The position numbers and the translations under genes are program-made. A model generated the notes under the pieces. It did no database searches and was not told where the DNA came from. It saw only the letters and a program-made list of their open reading frames with translations. A stretch of DNA of 64,000 nucleotides, taken from positions 1 to 64,000 of the forward strand of contig JAKMXF010000021.1 of NCBI GenBank assembly GCA_024704765.1, in the 5' to 3' direction. Source of the DNA: Oopsacas minuta (lineage: Eukaryota; Porifera; Hexactinellida; Lyssacinosida; Leucopsacidae). Positions 48,232-59,515 of the stretch are shown here, piece after piece (position 1 is the stretch's first letter; each line of letters opens with the position of its first letter).

Positions 48232-50566
48232 TATTTCTACTGTTGATGGAATTTTCTGTATACATTACCACTCTTGAGATAATTTTTATGCTAATAGCAA
48301 AAATTCTTAACATAAATATTCGTGTATGTAGATAATATAGTAATTAATTAGTTTAAGTCAAACGGGGATATATTTCAAAAACAATAGCTGATTTATCAAA
48401 ACTGAAGGATTTTTCGACCCAACTTACAAAATATACCCCAAAAAGGTCAAATTTCCAAGGCTGTTTTCCTCACTATGGTACAATAAGATAATGAAAGTTC
48501 ATTTAAAGGGGCATTCAAGTTCCAAGTTGACTGTAAAAACAAATATATCGGAAGAGTTTAATTTAAACATTTTAGAATGCTATTGCTCAGTTGTAAAGAA
48601 TGTGGAATTTAATACATCATCGGTATGTTGTTACTCTCAATCTTTTCAAAAATTTCCCCGCAAAGAAATAGTAAAAATAAACTGTTTCGAATGTTAATTC
48701 AGATATATGTATTCGCAAGAGGTGCATGAAGAACAACACTAACATTAAGATTGATAGAAATTTTCACAGGGTTGACAAAGAAGAAAATTTAATATTGTAA
48801 CAAAGTATACCCAAATTACCAATTTAATCATAAAATGAATTCGTAATTATAATTCCCAGACTAAGGGCAAGGGCTAGTATTCTTTCCATTCGCATTTTTC
48901 GTATAAACTATCTTACAAATTTTGAAAATACAAAGATTTGGGGAAGAAATTATCACATTGATGCATAATGTTTTACAGCGGAACTTTCATAAAAATTACC
49001 TTTTTATTCAAAAGATGAATCACAATGGGATCAGTGAGATCTGATAACCACTGTATTTTCATGAATAAGCGCATGGACACATATATAAGTGGATGAGAAT
49101 ATCCTGCGTGTATTAACGGAAATAAGGTATGCATGTTTCTGTATCAAAAGGAGTATTAGTAAGAGGGTCAGGGGGGAATATTTAGTAATGGAAGAATGAT
49201 ATCATCAATGATACTGTAAGAACGCACCTTGAAAAGGGCGAAGTTACGATAGTCGAGGTACTAAAACATTGCTTCCCTTTGAAACTAAGAAGCAACTGAA
49301 AATTATTAAGAGTGAAAACTTGCTAGCAATATAAGAGAAGTAAATATCATACAAAGAAATTCTTAGATTGATTTTCTGAAAATCTCTTCCGGATGTTATA
49401 AAAATAACTTTGCTCATGAAATATGTATGATGGTAAATTTATCAAGATGCTTAGAATACCAATAAAATATCGACACATTGACATAATATTGAAGAATTTC
49501 GGATTTCTTAGATTTCTCATACAAAAACTATGTCTACTAATTAAGACAGTGGTCATCAATAAGTGGTCAATGGGCCCTTGGCGGTCACAGATGACCTCAA
49601 GAGGTACATAAGATCTATTGCAGTCTACGGAAGGGGTCCAAAGACTGTGATAGAATTGTTAAAGGGGATCCATTGTGAAAAGGTTGGAAATACTGATTCA
49701 AGGACTAGTACAAGAAAGAAATTCAAAATAATATCTTGGATGATTACACAAGATCTATTGTTATATTCTAATGATAAGAGAAAAAATATTCCAATTCATG
49801 AGTAAATATTCTAATATCAAACCTATTTCAAGAAACTCTAGCACAGCATTATATGAGGGTACACAGTTTACCGTTCAAAAGCCATTTGGTTCCGAAACTC
49901 TGGTTACAGACATAAGACTTTGGTTGCAAATTTCAATTTCATTAAGATAAGCACTTGGGGTTCTAGGATTACGGTTGGTGTACAGTATTTTAACCCTGGT
50001 AAAGAAGTGTCAATTTTGGGAGGAAGTATGGTATTAAAATATAAAATAATAAATAAAGGTTATTGTTTAGTCAAACAAAAGTTAAACAAAAATATATCCT
50101 ATGTATAACACCCTTATCAAGTCAAGACATATAATAGTATCTGATATAAATCAAACATCAATTCAAACTAATAAGGTAAGAAATAGTCACCAATTATGGA
50201 GAAATCTACACTAGTATTGCCATATTAACCGAACTTTGGTCAGTATGAAATCACTTACGGTAGGACGTAACATAGGCGAGGGCCAGGTTCAGAAATGGAC
50301 CAGAGATATGTGATTATGCCAACAAAGATACACGGTGACTATATACACCAATCATGGCAAAAGTGGTCCTGGGCAAAATATAAAAAGATTCTGTGGATAT
50401 TGAAGATTGTAAATGATAGCTTGTACAGATTATTTAAGAAATATGAATATTCAAAATGCTGTAAAATCATTTTTGGGTGTGCAATTAAATTTTGAAAAGT
50501 AAATTGTAAAAACACAATATGCTAAAATCTCAGGAATGTGTTAAAATAGATTCAAGTAAGCATAAA
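48232..50566. other. No recognisable gene
   Basis: AT-rich. A short plus-strand frame at 49563-49805 (GPLAVTDDLKRYIRSIAVYG) looks mildly protein-like but is unassigned. Nothing else. Confidence 0.4.
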
Positions 50567-51478
50567 CAGTCAGGGGACAAAAGTATTCGAACACACAAAT
50601 ATATTGTCATAAATTGTATACTCTTTCCCGCTCCTATATATTATGTGGTCTATATTCGTAGCTGCTATCTAGTAATTTGTATAGAATAACATATGTTTTT
50701 CACGAATTTCAAAAAATATTTTCGACTTACACTTTGTGAAGGTATTAATTATTAATAATTATTAGATAATTATTGGTAATCAAATATGTGATAATTCAAA
50801 GCCTATTAAGAATCTATGATTTCTGACTTGATAATTGAATTCTACGTAGGCGAGTTACCCGAGATTGAAATTTCCAATCGGATTAAACAATTTTTACCAA
50901 AGTTATAGAAGAATTTCAATTTGTCCCACTTGTGCACTTTTTTAAAAAGTGGAACAGGTGGCATGAAAAAGCGCCACTACAAGGAAATCAACTAGGGTTA
51001 GGAGGAATAAGTCGAAATAATATTTTTGAATATTATGACTATGCTAACCCTTGAATTACAAAACAACCTCTTGGTAGCGGCCACTTGTGCCACCTTGGGC
51101 AAAAGGTGGTACAAATGGCACAAATTGAAATTTATCTATAACTCTGGTAAAAATTGTTCAATCCGATTGGAAATTTCAATCTGGGGTAACTCGCCTACCT
51201 AGAATTCAAATATCAAGTCAGAAATTATAGATTCTTAATAGGCTTTGAATTACCACATATTTTGAATATCAATAATTATCTAATAATTATTCACAATCAA
51301 CACCTTCAAAAAGTATAAATCGAAATATTTTTTTGAAATTCTTGAAAAACATATGTTATTCTATAAAAATTTCTAGATAGCAACTACGAATCTAGACTAT
51401 ACAATATATAGGAGCGGGGAAGAGCCTACAATTTATGACAATATATTTGTGTGCTCGAATACTTTTGCCCCCTGACTG
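50567..51478. mobile_element. 912-bp foldback (palindromic) element
   Basis: Almost the whole interval is one inverted repeat centred near 51020. The outer ends are CAGTCAGGGGACAAAAGTAT and, inward from 51478, CAGTCAGGGGGCAAAAGTAT. Internal landmarks pair in mirror order: AACATATG (50693/51353), TAATTATT runs (50755/51275), GGCGAGTTACCC with GGGTAACTCGCC (50850/51187) and CACTTGTG/CACTTGTGCCACC (50930/51080). The hinge carries AGGGTTAG and CTAACCCT. The right flank is TA; the left is AA, possibly a mutated TA. The ends look Tc1-like. No coding capacity. Confidence 0.88.
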
Positions 51479-52391
51479 TATATTGAGTAAATCAAGCTAT
51501 CAATTGAAGACTTTTAAAACGTTAAATATTGCATCAAGTATACAACGACAATCTATGAAATGATAGAACATATTGAATGAAAACGGATTAAACAGCACAA
51601 TTTGGAAGTGAACATTATGTGCCGATTAACAAATCATGATTATTTAAGTATTCAAAACTAGTTTTCATGGTCTAATAACGAGAAATATCTTATTTACCAC
51701 AGTATACCCGGTTATAGGACCTAGTGAGGAATAGATTTTTCGATATAACTAAAAAATTCTATAACTGGAATCGCTTATTTGGGAGGAAATTCCAATATAG
51801 TGATTAAAATTCAGAAATATTCTGTTAATGTAAATAAGAAAGCTCGATTAACCTACGTGATGTCCCAATTACCAGAAGATTTTGCTTGTTAACTATGTCT
51901 CCAAAACATTGTCCCGTTTCAGTTAATATCCCGATTAAGGGGCTTCCACATTATATGTAATATAACAAAAGTCTCAAATCACCGTATGTGCCGACTTAAA
52001 AAGCACCAAATTAACTTAAAGGTTTTCGCGATTAGCATAAATGCAGATATTGGTTCTTCGTGAGTTTTGATTATATTTGTACTGAAATGTATTGGTTATT
52101 AATATAGAGTGAAATTCAATTAGTGATACACTCTAATCAAATTATTATAAGATTAATAATACTATCAAATTTTTGCTGGATATTTCATCTTATCCTAGAG
52201 ATTGAGTTAAATAGGAGTAACAGGGACGTGGAATTTGATTATGACACTCCCTAATGTCTGAGACAAATATTTGCACAAAATTGTATTTCCTTTGCTGTAT
52301 AGAATAGAATTATAAGCTATTGAATTTTGAGTGTGCAGGTCTTGAAATATATAATTAAAGTTGACACTATGCATGTACTATTATAGATATA
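51479..52391. other. No recognisable feature
   Basis: AT-rich spacer without long frames or terminal repeats. Confidence 0.5.
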
Positions 52392-52399
52392 ATTGTTAT

Positions 52400-53000
52400 C
52401 ATGCTTGGACCGGGTAACGAATAAACCGGGTCACTATTTTCAATAAATTTCGGGTCTGAACCGGGCACTGATTTGACTTGGCCGGTTTATATCCTTTTGA
52501 TAATTATAATATATCGGTTTGTAAAATTATAAAGATTCAGTCAATATTCTTCAGACGTTGCATTTTCATGAATCATTAGTATTTCTACTAAACTTGTTTG
52601 GTATCATTATTACTGTATACTTGTATATCTATATACTCTTATATATCAAAAGAAAGAACTTATTTTCAGGACTTCTGGAACAAAAACATGGTGCAAACAG
52701 AAAACACTAGGGTCCCAGCTGCTATATAACCCAACTTTAACCATTAGAACCCTAGGCGAGTTTTAAAACACTGTAGCTTGTTGAGAGTCACCAACCTCTT
52801 CTAAAATCTCCCTAGATTTTCATTGTGGAATACCTGTAATTCAAACTTAGGAAAATCTAATCATTATCAAATTGCATGAAAACAGAAAAATGATGTTTTG
52901 AAAAAACGGGTCAAAAAACGAAACCGGGTCACCGGGTCAGAGGTTTCAACCTGGTCTACCGGGTAATCAGGTCAGGAAATCATGACCCGATCCAAGCCTG
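52400..53000. mobile_element. Non-autonomous hAT element, 601 bp
   Basis: The exact 8-bp duplication ATTGTTAT flanks it at 52392-52399 and 53001-53008. Ends are CATGCTTGGACCGGGTAACG and, inward from 53000, CAGGCTTGGATCGGGTCATG. Subterminal CGGGTCA/CCGGGTAA motifs recur at both ends. There is no reading frame of use, so it depends on a transposase from elsewhere. Confidence 0.92.
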
Positions 53001-53079
53001 ATTGTTATAAGAATTGGAATTAAAATTCTGCATTAGAAATTGATATATCACCTGAAATAACCACAAAATATTCCAAGTA

Positions 53080-53518
53080 AAATATGACGCCACTTTACAT
53101 ATCCATACACCAGAATATCAAATCGCTGATACGTAGCTCAATTTTGATCTAATTAGGTTTCCAATATTCTGATTACTATACTATTATTATCAAATGAATA
53201 TAGAACTGGAAATTTCAGCTATTTCAGGTTATATAATTTCTGAATTTCTCAATATTCGAGGCCCGATGTGCGAAGATTACTAACCAAAAGTGATATGGCA
53301 TCCCTATTGTTACAACAGATGGCTATTGAACGTAATTTGACGGACCATGGATAATACAATCTGAAATTTTCTCTTATATTATAACCTCAGGCACGAAGTG
53401 CTGAACTTTTTCAACTCGCCTAGCGACCAAAAGCACTAAGAAAATTATCTACTAAATACTCAATCAAACTTAAGGCATTAAGCTGTCACGCAGCCACTTA
53501 GCAAGCGAAGCGCACTAG
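53080..53518 (+). repeat. Helitron-like 3' fragment
   Basis: Matches 33100-33398: ACTAACCAAAAGTGA, TGTTACAACAGA, CTCAGGCACGAAGTGCT, GCGACCAAAAGCACTAA and AAGCTGTCACGCAGCC. It ends GCAAGCGAAGCGCACTAG at 53518 before a T. A GCTG/CAGC mini-stem lies about 20 nt before the end. Confidence 0.6.
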
Positions 53519-54241
53519 TCATCATTTAATTAAGTCATAGTCTAATGGGTCAAGAGGTCATAGCCCTGACCCATGTGACCCATGTTACCAGCGACCTAAC
53601 CAGTGATCCATGGTCGAGTTTGGTTTTCTTGGTCTTTTCTACCACATTCAATCTTGTATTAGGAAATTCACTAGACTAGTTGATTTATGAACTCATTCCA
53701 TTGAGCAAGGACTGTTAAACAGAGTTCTGATTCAGGCCTAAAGAAAACTGGATGCGGCCTGCGTACCTTCGCCTGCATAAATTTTGGGAAATATTTATGA
53801 GGGCGCGCGAAATTTTACCATTATCGGGTGGTATCCCCATGTTCTTAATACGCTAGGGTTAGCGAAATTTAATATATGGACACGTGGGGTACGCTGTATT
53901 CCTAATTCTAGATGAAACCCTGGTCCAATATGTCTAAAATCATATAATCCTATCTGTTAATCGGAGTTAGTAAACTGAGTTTAACTAAGTTGATCTGAAA
54001 AGCCCACCATTCAGACGGAGATTGGTGTAACACTTGGATTTATATTTGCACGATATTTTTTGTTTAGCTGAACACTCAATGATGGCATTGAACACTGATT
54101 TAAATATATATACTGTACAAATTAGAAGAGGATCGAAATAGAAACTGAACACAGACTCCTTAGAGTCACTTTTCTCCATTTTAACAAATATGGAGAAAAG
54201 TGACAAAATTTTCAAAACTCCTTATGTCTAAATAACTTATA
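53519..54241. other. No recognised gene; short GACCCAT repeats
   Basis: Around 53545-53620 short GGGTCA/GACCCATG motifs occur in both orientations and may be a worn hAT-type end. The rest is AT-rich with no feature I can support. Confidence 0.35.
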
Positions 54242-55578
54242 CAGTATGTACAATAATTATTGCAACACTAGGGAGATTTCTTAGTATAACCCAGAAACAA
54301 TAAATATGAAAGCATATGATCAAGGTTTTTGTCCACTTGTCGAGAATACACTAAAGATTAACATTTGATCTTATTTCCATCGTTTTCTACGACCATCTGA
54401 CAGCTACGCGTCATAGACTTCCAACAGTGTTCCAAAAATTCGGGTGTGAGAGAATCCCAAATTGCTTGGATACACTTCTCAAGCTCAGCTAGTGATTTGG
54501 CATGTTGTTTTGCAACTTGATTTTTCAACCAGCCGAATAGATTTTCTATCGGATTAAGGTCTGGTGATTGACTGGGCCATTGAAATACATTATTTGGCAT
54601 TTTTTCTGAGATCCATTGTTGGGGTAATATTGAACGGTGCTTTGGATCACTATCCTGGACGATAAACCATCTATTTCCGTAGAAAGCCTCAGTCTGTGAA
54701 AGAAGATGTCATTCAAGGATCTTAACAAAGAATTGTGCATCCAAATTCTGACGGAATATGCACAATGGGAAGTTACCAAAAGACGAAATTGCAGCCCATA
54801 TGTGTAATTTCGGTGAGTGTTTGGTAGTTTTTTGTGATCGTTTCTTTCCAGATTTTGTCCACATTCGAACCTTCCCGCCATTAAGCAAGAAAGAGGCTTC
54901 ATCTGCAAATACACCTCTACGCCAGAGTTTAAATTTGTTTCTGTCCCATTCAATTCTGAAGAGACGATTTTTTTCAAATAGCAATGAAATCTGTCAGGAA
55001 ATGGCTTAGAGTATTTCAGTTTCTGAAGAGTAAGATAGACTGTACTTTTACTGACAGTCAGTTTCTTTGTTTTAGCTGTCCTGGTTGCAAGCTTACGTAC
55101 ACTAGTCTCTGGATCCGATTTGATGAACTGAGTAGCTGTATATTGAATTGCCGAGTAAATTTGGTCTACCACTACCTCTTTTGTGTTTAAGGGTCATATT
55201 TTTTTGGAGTCTTTTTACCCTGTAAACTGTCCCTCGATCAACATCTAAAATGGGTGAGATTTCAGTAGGTGTATGTCTATCGCCAATCAATAGAGTTTTG
55301 ATCTTTTCTCTCATCACCTCTTGGGCCATATCAACGCTAAATGCTAAATTATTCAGCTAAAAGGTAAGAGGATCTTCTAATTTATGATGAAAGGTATTAA
55401 ATACTGACGTCATCCTCATTAGCAAATATATAATCCCATTGTGTTTACTCAGATTTATCTTCAAATAAATACCAATTGACGTTCAACATTAGTGCAGTAA
55501 CTACTCCTTATCCAATAGAACTATAGCAGTGGTTGAAATAGAATCAATGATGTGTTGCAATAATTATTGTACATACTG
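54242..55578 (-). mobile_element. Tc1-like element with well-kept ends
   Basis: 1,337 bp between TA at 54240-54241 and 55579-55580. The left end CAGTATGTACAATAATTATT and the right end read inward are identical over these 20 bases and continue TGCAACAC in both. The transposase is on the minus strand. Confidence 0.95.
54358..55329 (-). pseudogene. Tc1-like transposase with D35E spacing, frameshifted
   Basis: Start MAQEVMREKIKTLLIGDRHT at 55329, followed by the helix-turn-helix (SPILDVDRGTVYRVKRLQKN), the linker KHKRGSGRP, and a second DNA-binding part (FIKSDPETSVRKLATRTAKT). FADEASFLLNGGKVRMW holds the first Asp, and LHIWAAISSFGNFP follows. RWFIVQDSDPKHRS holds the second Asp and WPSQSPDLNPIENLFGWLKN the Glu. 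By my count 35 residues separate Asp and Glu, one more than classic Tc1. The C-terminus HCWKSMTRSCQMVVENDGNK ends at 54358. At least four frame changes are needed (near 55160, 55010, 54715 and 54600); few stops occur in the combined frame. Confidence 0.85.
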
Positions 55579-55908
55579 TACTTGTTAAATTTTTATTTAT
55601 GTAAACCAAAAGATGTTCGTCACTTTTATGAACACTCATTAAAGTGTTGATAACCGCCGTAATAACAAAGAATTCCATCAAAACAATGTAATCAATCACA
55701 AAATTAATTATAATTGTTATGAATTTTGATTTGTTACATTCTTTCTATTGTATTTGAGTACTAAGATAATACGAATCATGATTCGTTTCAAGGAATTCTT
55801 GTATATTTTGATAACAATGATAAATATTAGGATAATAATTCTGAAAATTTAACATAAATTTTGATGGGGACACTATTGTTAATTTGTATTTTGTGTTATA
55901 CAGCTGTA
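55579..55908. other. No recognisable feature
   Basis: AT-rich spacer between a Tc1-like and a maT element. Confidence 0.5.
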
Positions 55909-57215
55909 CAAGGTTGCTTGTAAGTTCTGATACATCGAAAACATGCCCCAGATTGTAAACTTAGTGCATCTAGAATTTGTTGAGGTCCTAGTTCATTGCT
56001 ATGATGTAAATGCAATCAAACTATACAAAAATTACTCAATGTACCCTCCTTGTTTCTTAATGGCAGCTGGGAGACGTCCAGAAACGGACTCAATCGCGGC
56101 ACGCAGGGTTTTCTGAGGGATTTTCGCCCATTCCCATCACAAAAACCTCTTGAGCGACTGGATACTCATGTGAGATTTAGCGCAGGGATTTGGTTCTAAT
56201 ATCCCACAAAATACAAAGTGCATCGTGTTAAAATCCGGGCTAGAGGAGGGCGATTCTTCTTTTGAGATAAAATCAGGAATGTTATCCTGGAGCCAGGCCA
56301 GAGTAACCTTTGACGTTGAACTGCTGCACCATCTTTTGAAACAAGTATGATTGGTTGTGATACATTGTTCTGCTGATGTACTTTACAACAGGTTCTAAAA
56401 TCAAATTTTTGTAGGTTGAGTTAATTTTGACCTCACAATGTACGAGAATTAGCGAGGTGCGGCCTACAGACGAAATTCCGGACCAAACCATCACCAAGCC
56501 GGCTTTTGAATTCATTTACTTATTTGAGGTTATCTGGGATTGCAGATCATAAAAAGCAAAAGCATCCGATCATTTTGACGATTACAAGCCTGCTCAATTG
56601 GAAATAATTTCTCGTCGGTGCAAAGAATATTCTCTATAACGCTAATTGCTAACCGCATGACAAGTGATTTCCTTTGTGAAAGCCGCTTTTATTTAATCTT
56701 GTCGGAAAAGAAAGTGAAATTTCCTTAACTTGTAAGAAAATTGTCCTAAGTTCTTCTTTACAATCTTACTCACCGAGGTGCGCCAAATTCCGAGCTCGGA
56801 TGACATCTTTCGCATCTATTCTCTGGGATTTAGCCGAATCCAAGATCGTATGACCTTCCTTATTCTGGTAGTAGTAATCGAGGTCGTACGTCCACTCCTT
56901 GAATTATCTCGTATTTTTCCGGTATCCTTGTATCGATTTATTGTGCCATATACGACATACGTCTCCTCTTTTCAATATCTAGGGCCCTCATAATTTCGCA
57001 ACGACTTGTCCCCTTCTCATAAAGCCTAATTATTGATGCCAGCATTTTACCATAACAAAACTATTTATATCTACCTTGATACAATTTAACAAATAAATAA
57101 CTAAAATGTTCCTGAGATTCAATATTTCGTAATGTATTACTCAATTAAGAATTCAAAGGAAAATATACGAAAATTGACATTCTTAATATTGTAACAGAAC
57201 TTAAAAGCCACCCTA
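55909..57215 (-). mobile_element. maT element (copy 2), older
   Basis: 1,307 bp between TA at 55907-55908 and 57216-57217. The left end is CAAGGTTGCTTGTAAGTTCT; the right end, inward, is TAGGGTGGCTTTTAAGTTCT. Both share the AAGTTCTG core with the maT at 39.1 kb, so the two are related subfamilies. The ends and coding region are more worn here. Confidence 0.85.
56032..57053 (-). pseudogene. maT transposase, degenerate, third Asp replaced by His
   Basis: Start MVK at 57053. Fragments in order: SIIRLYEKGTSRCEIMRALD (helix-turn-helix), CTDEKLFPIEQACNRQNDRM with the first Asp near 56610, FQKMVQQFNVKGYSGLAPG around the second Asp region near 56300, NIPDFISKEESPSSSPDFNT, and then MHFVFCGILEPNPCAKSHMS. 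In the last motif His (CAC) stands where the maT family has Asp (compare NPMDFCIWSILE at 39.4 kb). The C-terminus KIPQKTLRAAIESVSGRLPA...IKKQGGYIE ends at TAA 56032. Many stops and frameshifts. Confidence 0.8.
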
Positions 57216-57857
57216 TATGACAAAAATCAGCCCTAGGGATCTTCCCGATTCTTGAATCAATGTCGAACACACAAGATCCAAACAAATATTTATAGAGGTA
57301 GTATTCTAATAAACACGGCAATTTCACTGACCATTATTTAACCACCAGACATTCGTTAACTGAGCTTAGGATTATTATTTTGGAGTGAAAATCGCCGGAT
57401 GAATGTATTATAGACTTGAAGAAATACATGTCATCATTTCAAAAATCGAAAACTTGTTAAATATGCCAAAGTATACAATTTTAAGATTAATTTCAGTAAT
57501 TATATTGATAATGAAAGGTCTGAAGAAAATAGCTTTGTAATTCTTAAATACATCTAAAGGTCAGTTGTGGATAGATGGCGTTAAGTTTCACGGGTTATCT
57601 AATGTTCGAAATATTTCGGGATGCATGTGTTTATTGATGAGTGCTGTCATTTCCTTTACGTCATCACAGGTGCTTATAGCAATAGTTTTGTAGAGTGTAA
57701 TCCACTATAAGTTTTGTGGTTAGTTGTAACACAACCTGGACATAGTTTAGTTCATCAAATGTTTGATAAAAAATAAGTGTTTATGTGGAGAAATTTTGAA
57801 TTTTCCATCAGTTGGGTATTGGAATAAAACTGAATTCAATACTAATGGTATTACAAG
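57216..57857. other. No recognisable feature
   Basis: AT-rich; no gene or repeat supported. Confidence 0.45.
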
Positions 57858-59515
57858 GTTACAAAATGTATAATTAAGGAGCCAATTCACCTTCCCAAGG
57901 TTCACAACCCAAAGTGTGATGTAGAAAGTGAACAAGTTGTGGACACATTGTTAGAAGTCAGCTCTGGAGTTGACTTTGAGATTGAAAGCCAGAAATTTGG
58001 AGAATTTTATCTCGAAATCACAGAATGGGATAGTTTGTGCATTACTGATTCGAACTATGGAATGTCATTAGTCAATAATTGGATGAATGTATTTCTTCTA
58101 AGTTTCATGATGTAAACAATATGTGTGTTTTGAAGTTTGACTATTATCGGTTGAAAGGTCTGATAGAGTAAGAGAAACAGTCATTTCTTTCGAGCAAGAG
58201 CAGAATGAAATTCCCTAATTTTAGAGCATTTGTATTTTATTGTGTGTACGAGAGCAATTTAATGATTCTGACAAAACAGGAGGATTTGTTATGGTAATTC
58301 AACATAATTAAAATCCGCGGAATGTTTAAGGAAATATAAATCAGAAATGAATTCCGCTAGTATGTTTTCTAATTCTATCAGAGAAGTTGTAGTAGTTACC
58401 GTCATCTACTCTCTGATTCTCCAATCCCAGGTTATGTTCAGTACTTTGTGCAAGGTCCATTTGTTGAATATATGTACACTTCCAAACAAATAGAACTCTT
58501 AAAAGTATTTAAGGGACAAGATGTAGTTTTAACTTTAGATGTTGCTGGGTAACGAATTAGTAAACCTCATTCATGCACTAACAAAATATTCTATTATGCT
58601 CCAACTATCCAACATCGTGAGTATTCCAAATCTAATACCAGAAGCAGAAATAAATAGTAGTAAACATGGTACAGCTGAAAATTCAGATTTCTTGGATAAA
58701 TGGTCAAAAGGAAAAGACCAAATTTAGCTCTATTAAACTTACCGATTTAATATTTCAAAGGCAATTTAAAGTTTGAAATCGAAATAAAAGCAATCAGATA
58801 GTGTACAAAAGCCTCTAGCAAATACAGAAATACAAGTACCAGTCAAGTCCATGTGTTAACAGGTGAAATAACCAGAGGATGTTCAAAATAATAGTTTATC
58901 AGGTAAGAAAGTAGATATAATTACCGTTTTAGACCTTATGGAAATGGTGAGCTAGATTATAAATTGCCTCAATTCCAACTCATTACATGTAATTGACGAA
59001 AGGTTATTCGTGAAAGGTTGAACATACATTATATAAGTCACTAGTTTCTTCCAGAATAGAAATACACAAAATTCAAATTTACTCGAATGATGTCCTTCTA
59101 AAATGTTAGATGTTCTTGAGATGGTAATTGTTCATTTTCTTCACTAGCATTTTGGATGACAGGGATTACAGATCATTTTCATCAAATTCGATCACTAATT
59201 ACTGATAATATGGTTGGAGGGTTGAAAGAACCTCGCAATAAATTCCACGTTCAGTAATTAATATTACATAACTTGGGAAACTGATGTGGAAATATTTGCG
59301 ATAGCTTGGTTATTGCAAACAGATATTTGGAAAATTACTTCAACTATGGGAAACAAATGGATGGCTTTTCAGGCAAAGGGGCTAAAGTGATTGATGTCCT
59401 AGAAAAGCCTCCAGCAAATCCTGAAGGCTAAATATATCAAAATTATGATGGAGTTCATTATGAACACATTTTGGAGGTTGATAGAGCTTTTCTGTCTAAG
59501 ACCACGTCCCAGTGA
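57858..59515 (+). pseudogene. Degenerate gene with OTU-type cysteine protease domain
   Basis: Pieces of one long protein on the plus strand, in changing frames. N-terminal part: EPIHLPKVHNPKCDVESEQV and on to NYGMSLVNNWMNVFLLSF (to ~58110). Middle: PIPGYVQYFVQGPFVEYMYT (58421), QDVVLTLDVAG, VFYYAPTIQH-like, and the second-frame PEAEINSSKHGTAENSDFLD. Then FRPYGNGELDYKLPQFQLIT near 58950. The end is an OTU domain: DGNCSFSSLAFWMTGITDHF with the Cys codon at 59129-59131, ETDVEIFAIAWLLQTDIW, GNKWMAFQAKG, and YDGVHYEHILEVD with the His codon at 59456-59458. OTU proteases cut ubiquitin-type bonds using this Cys/His pair. The middle resembles TE-associated arthropod proteins known to me only as unnamed repeats. 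At least six frameshifts and several stops; it is dead. Confidence 0.65.
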
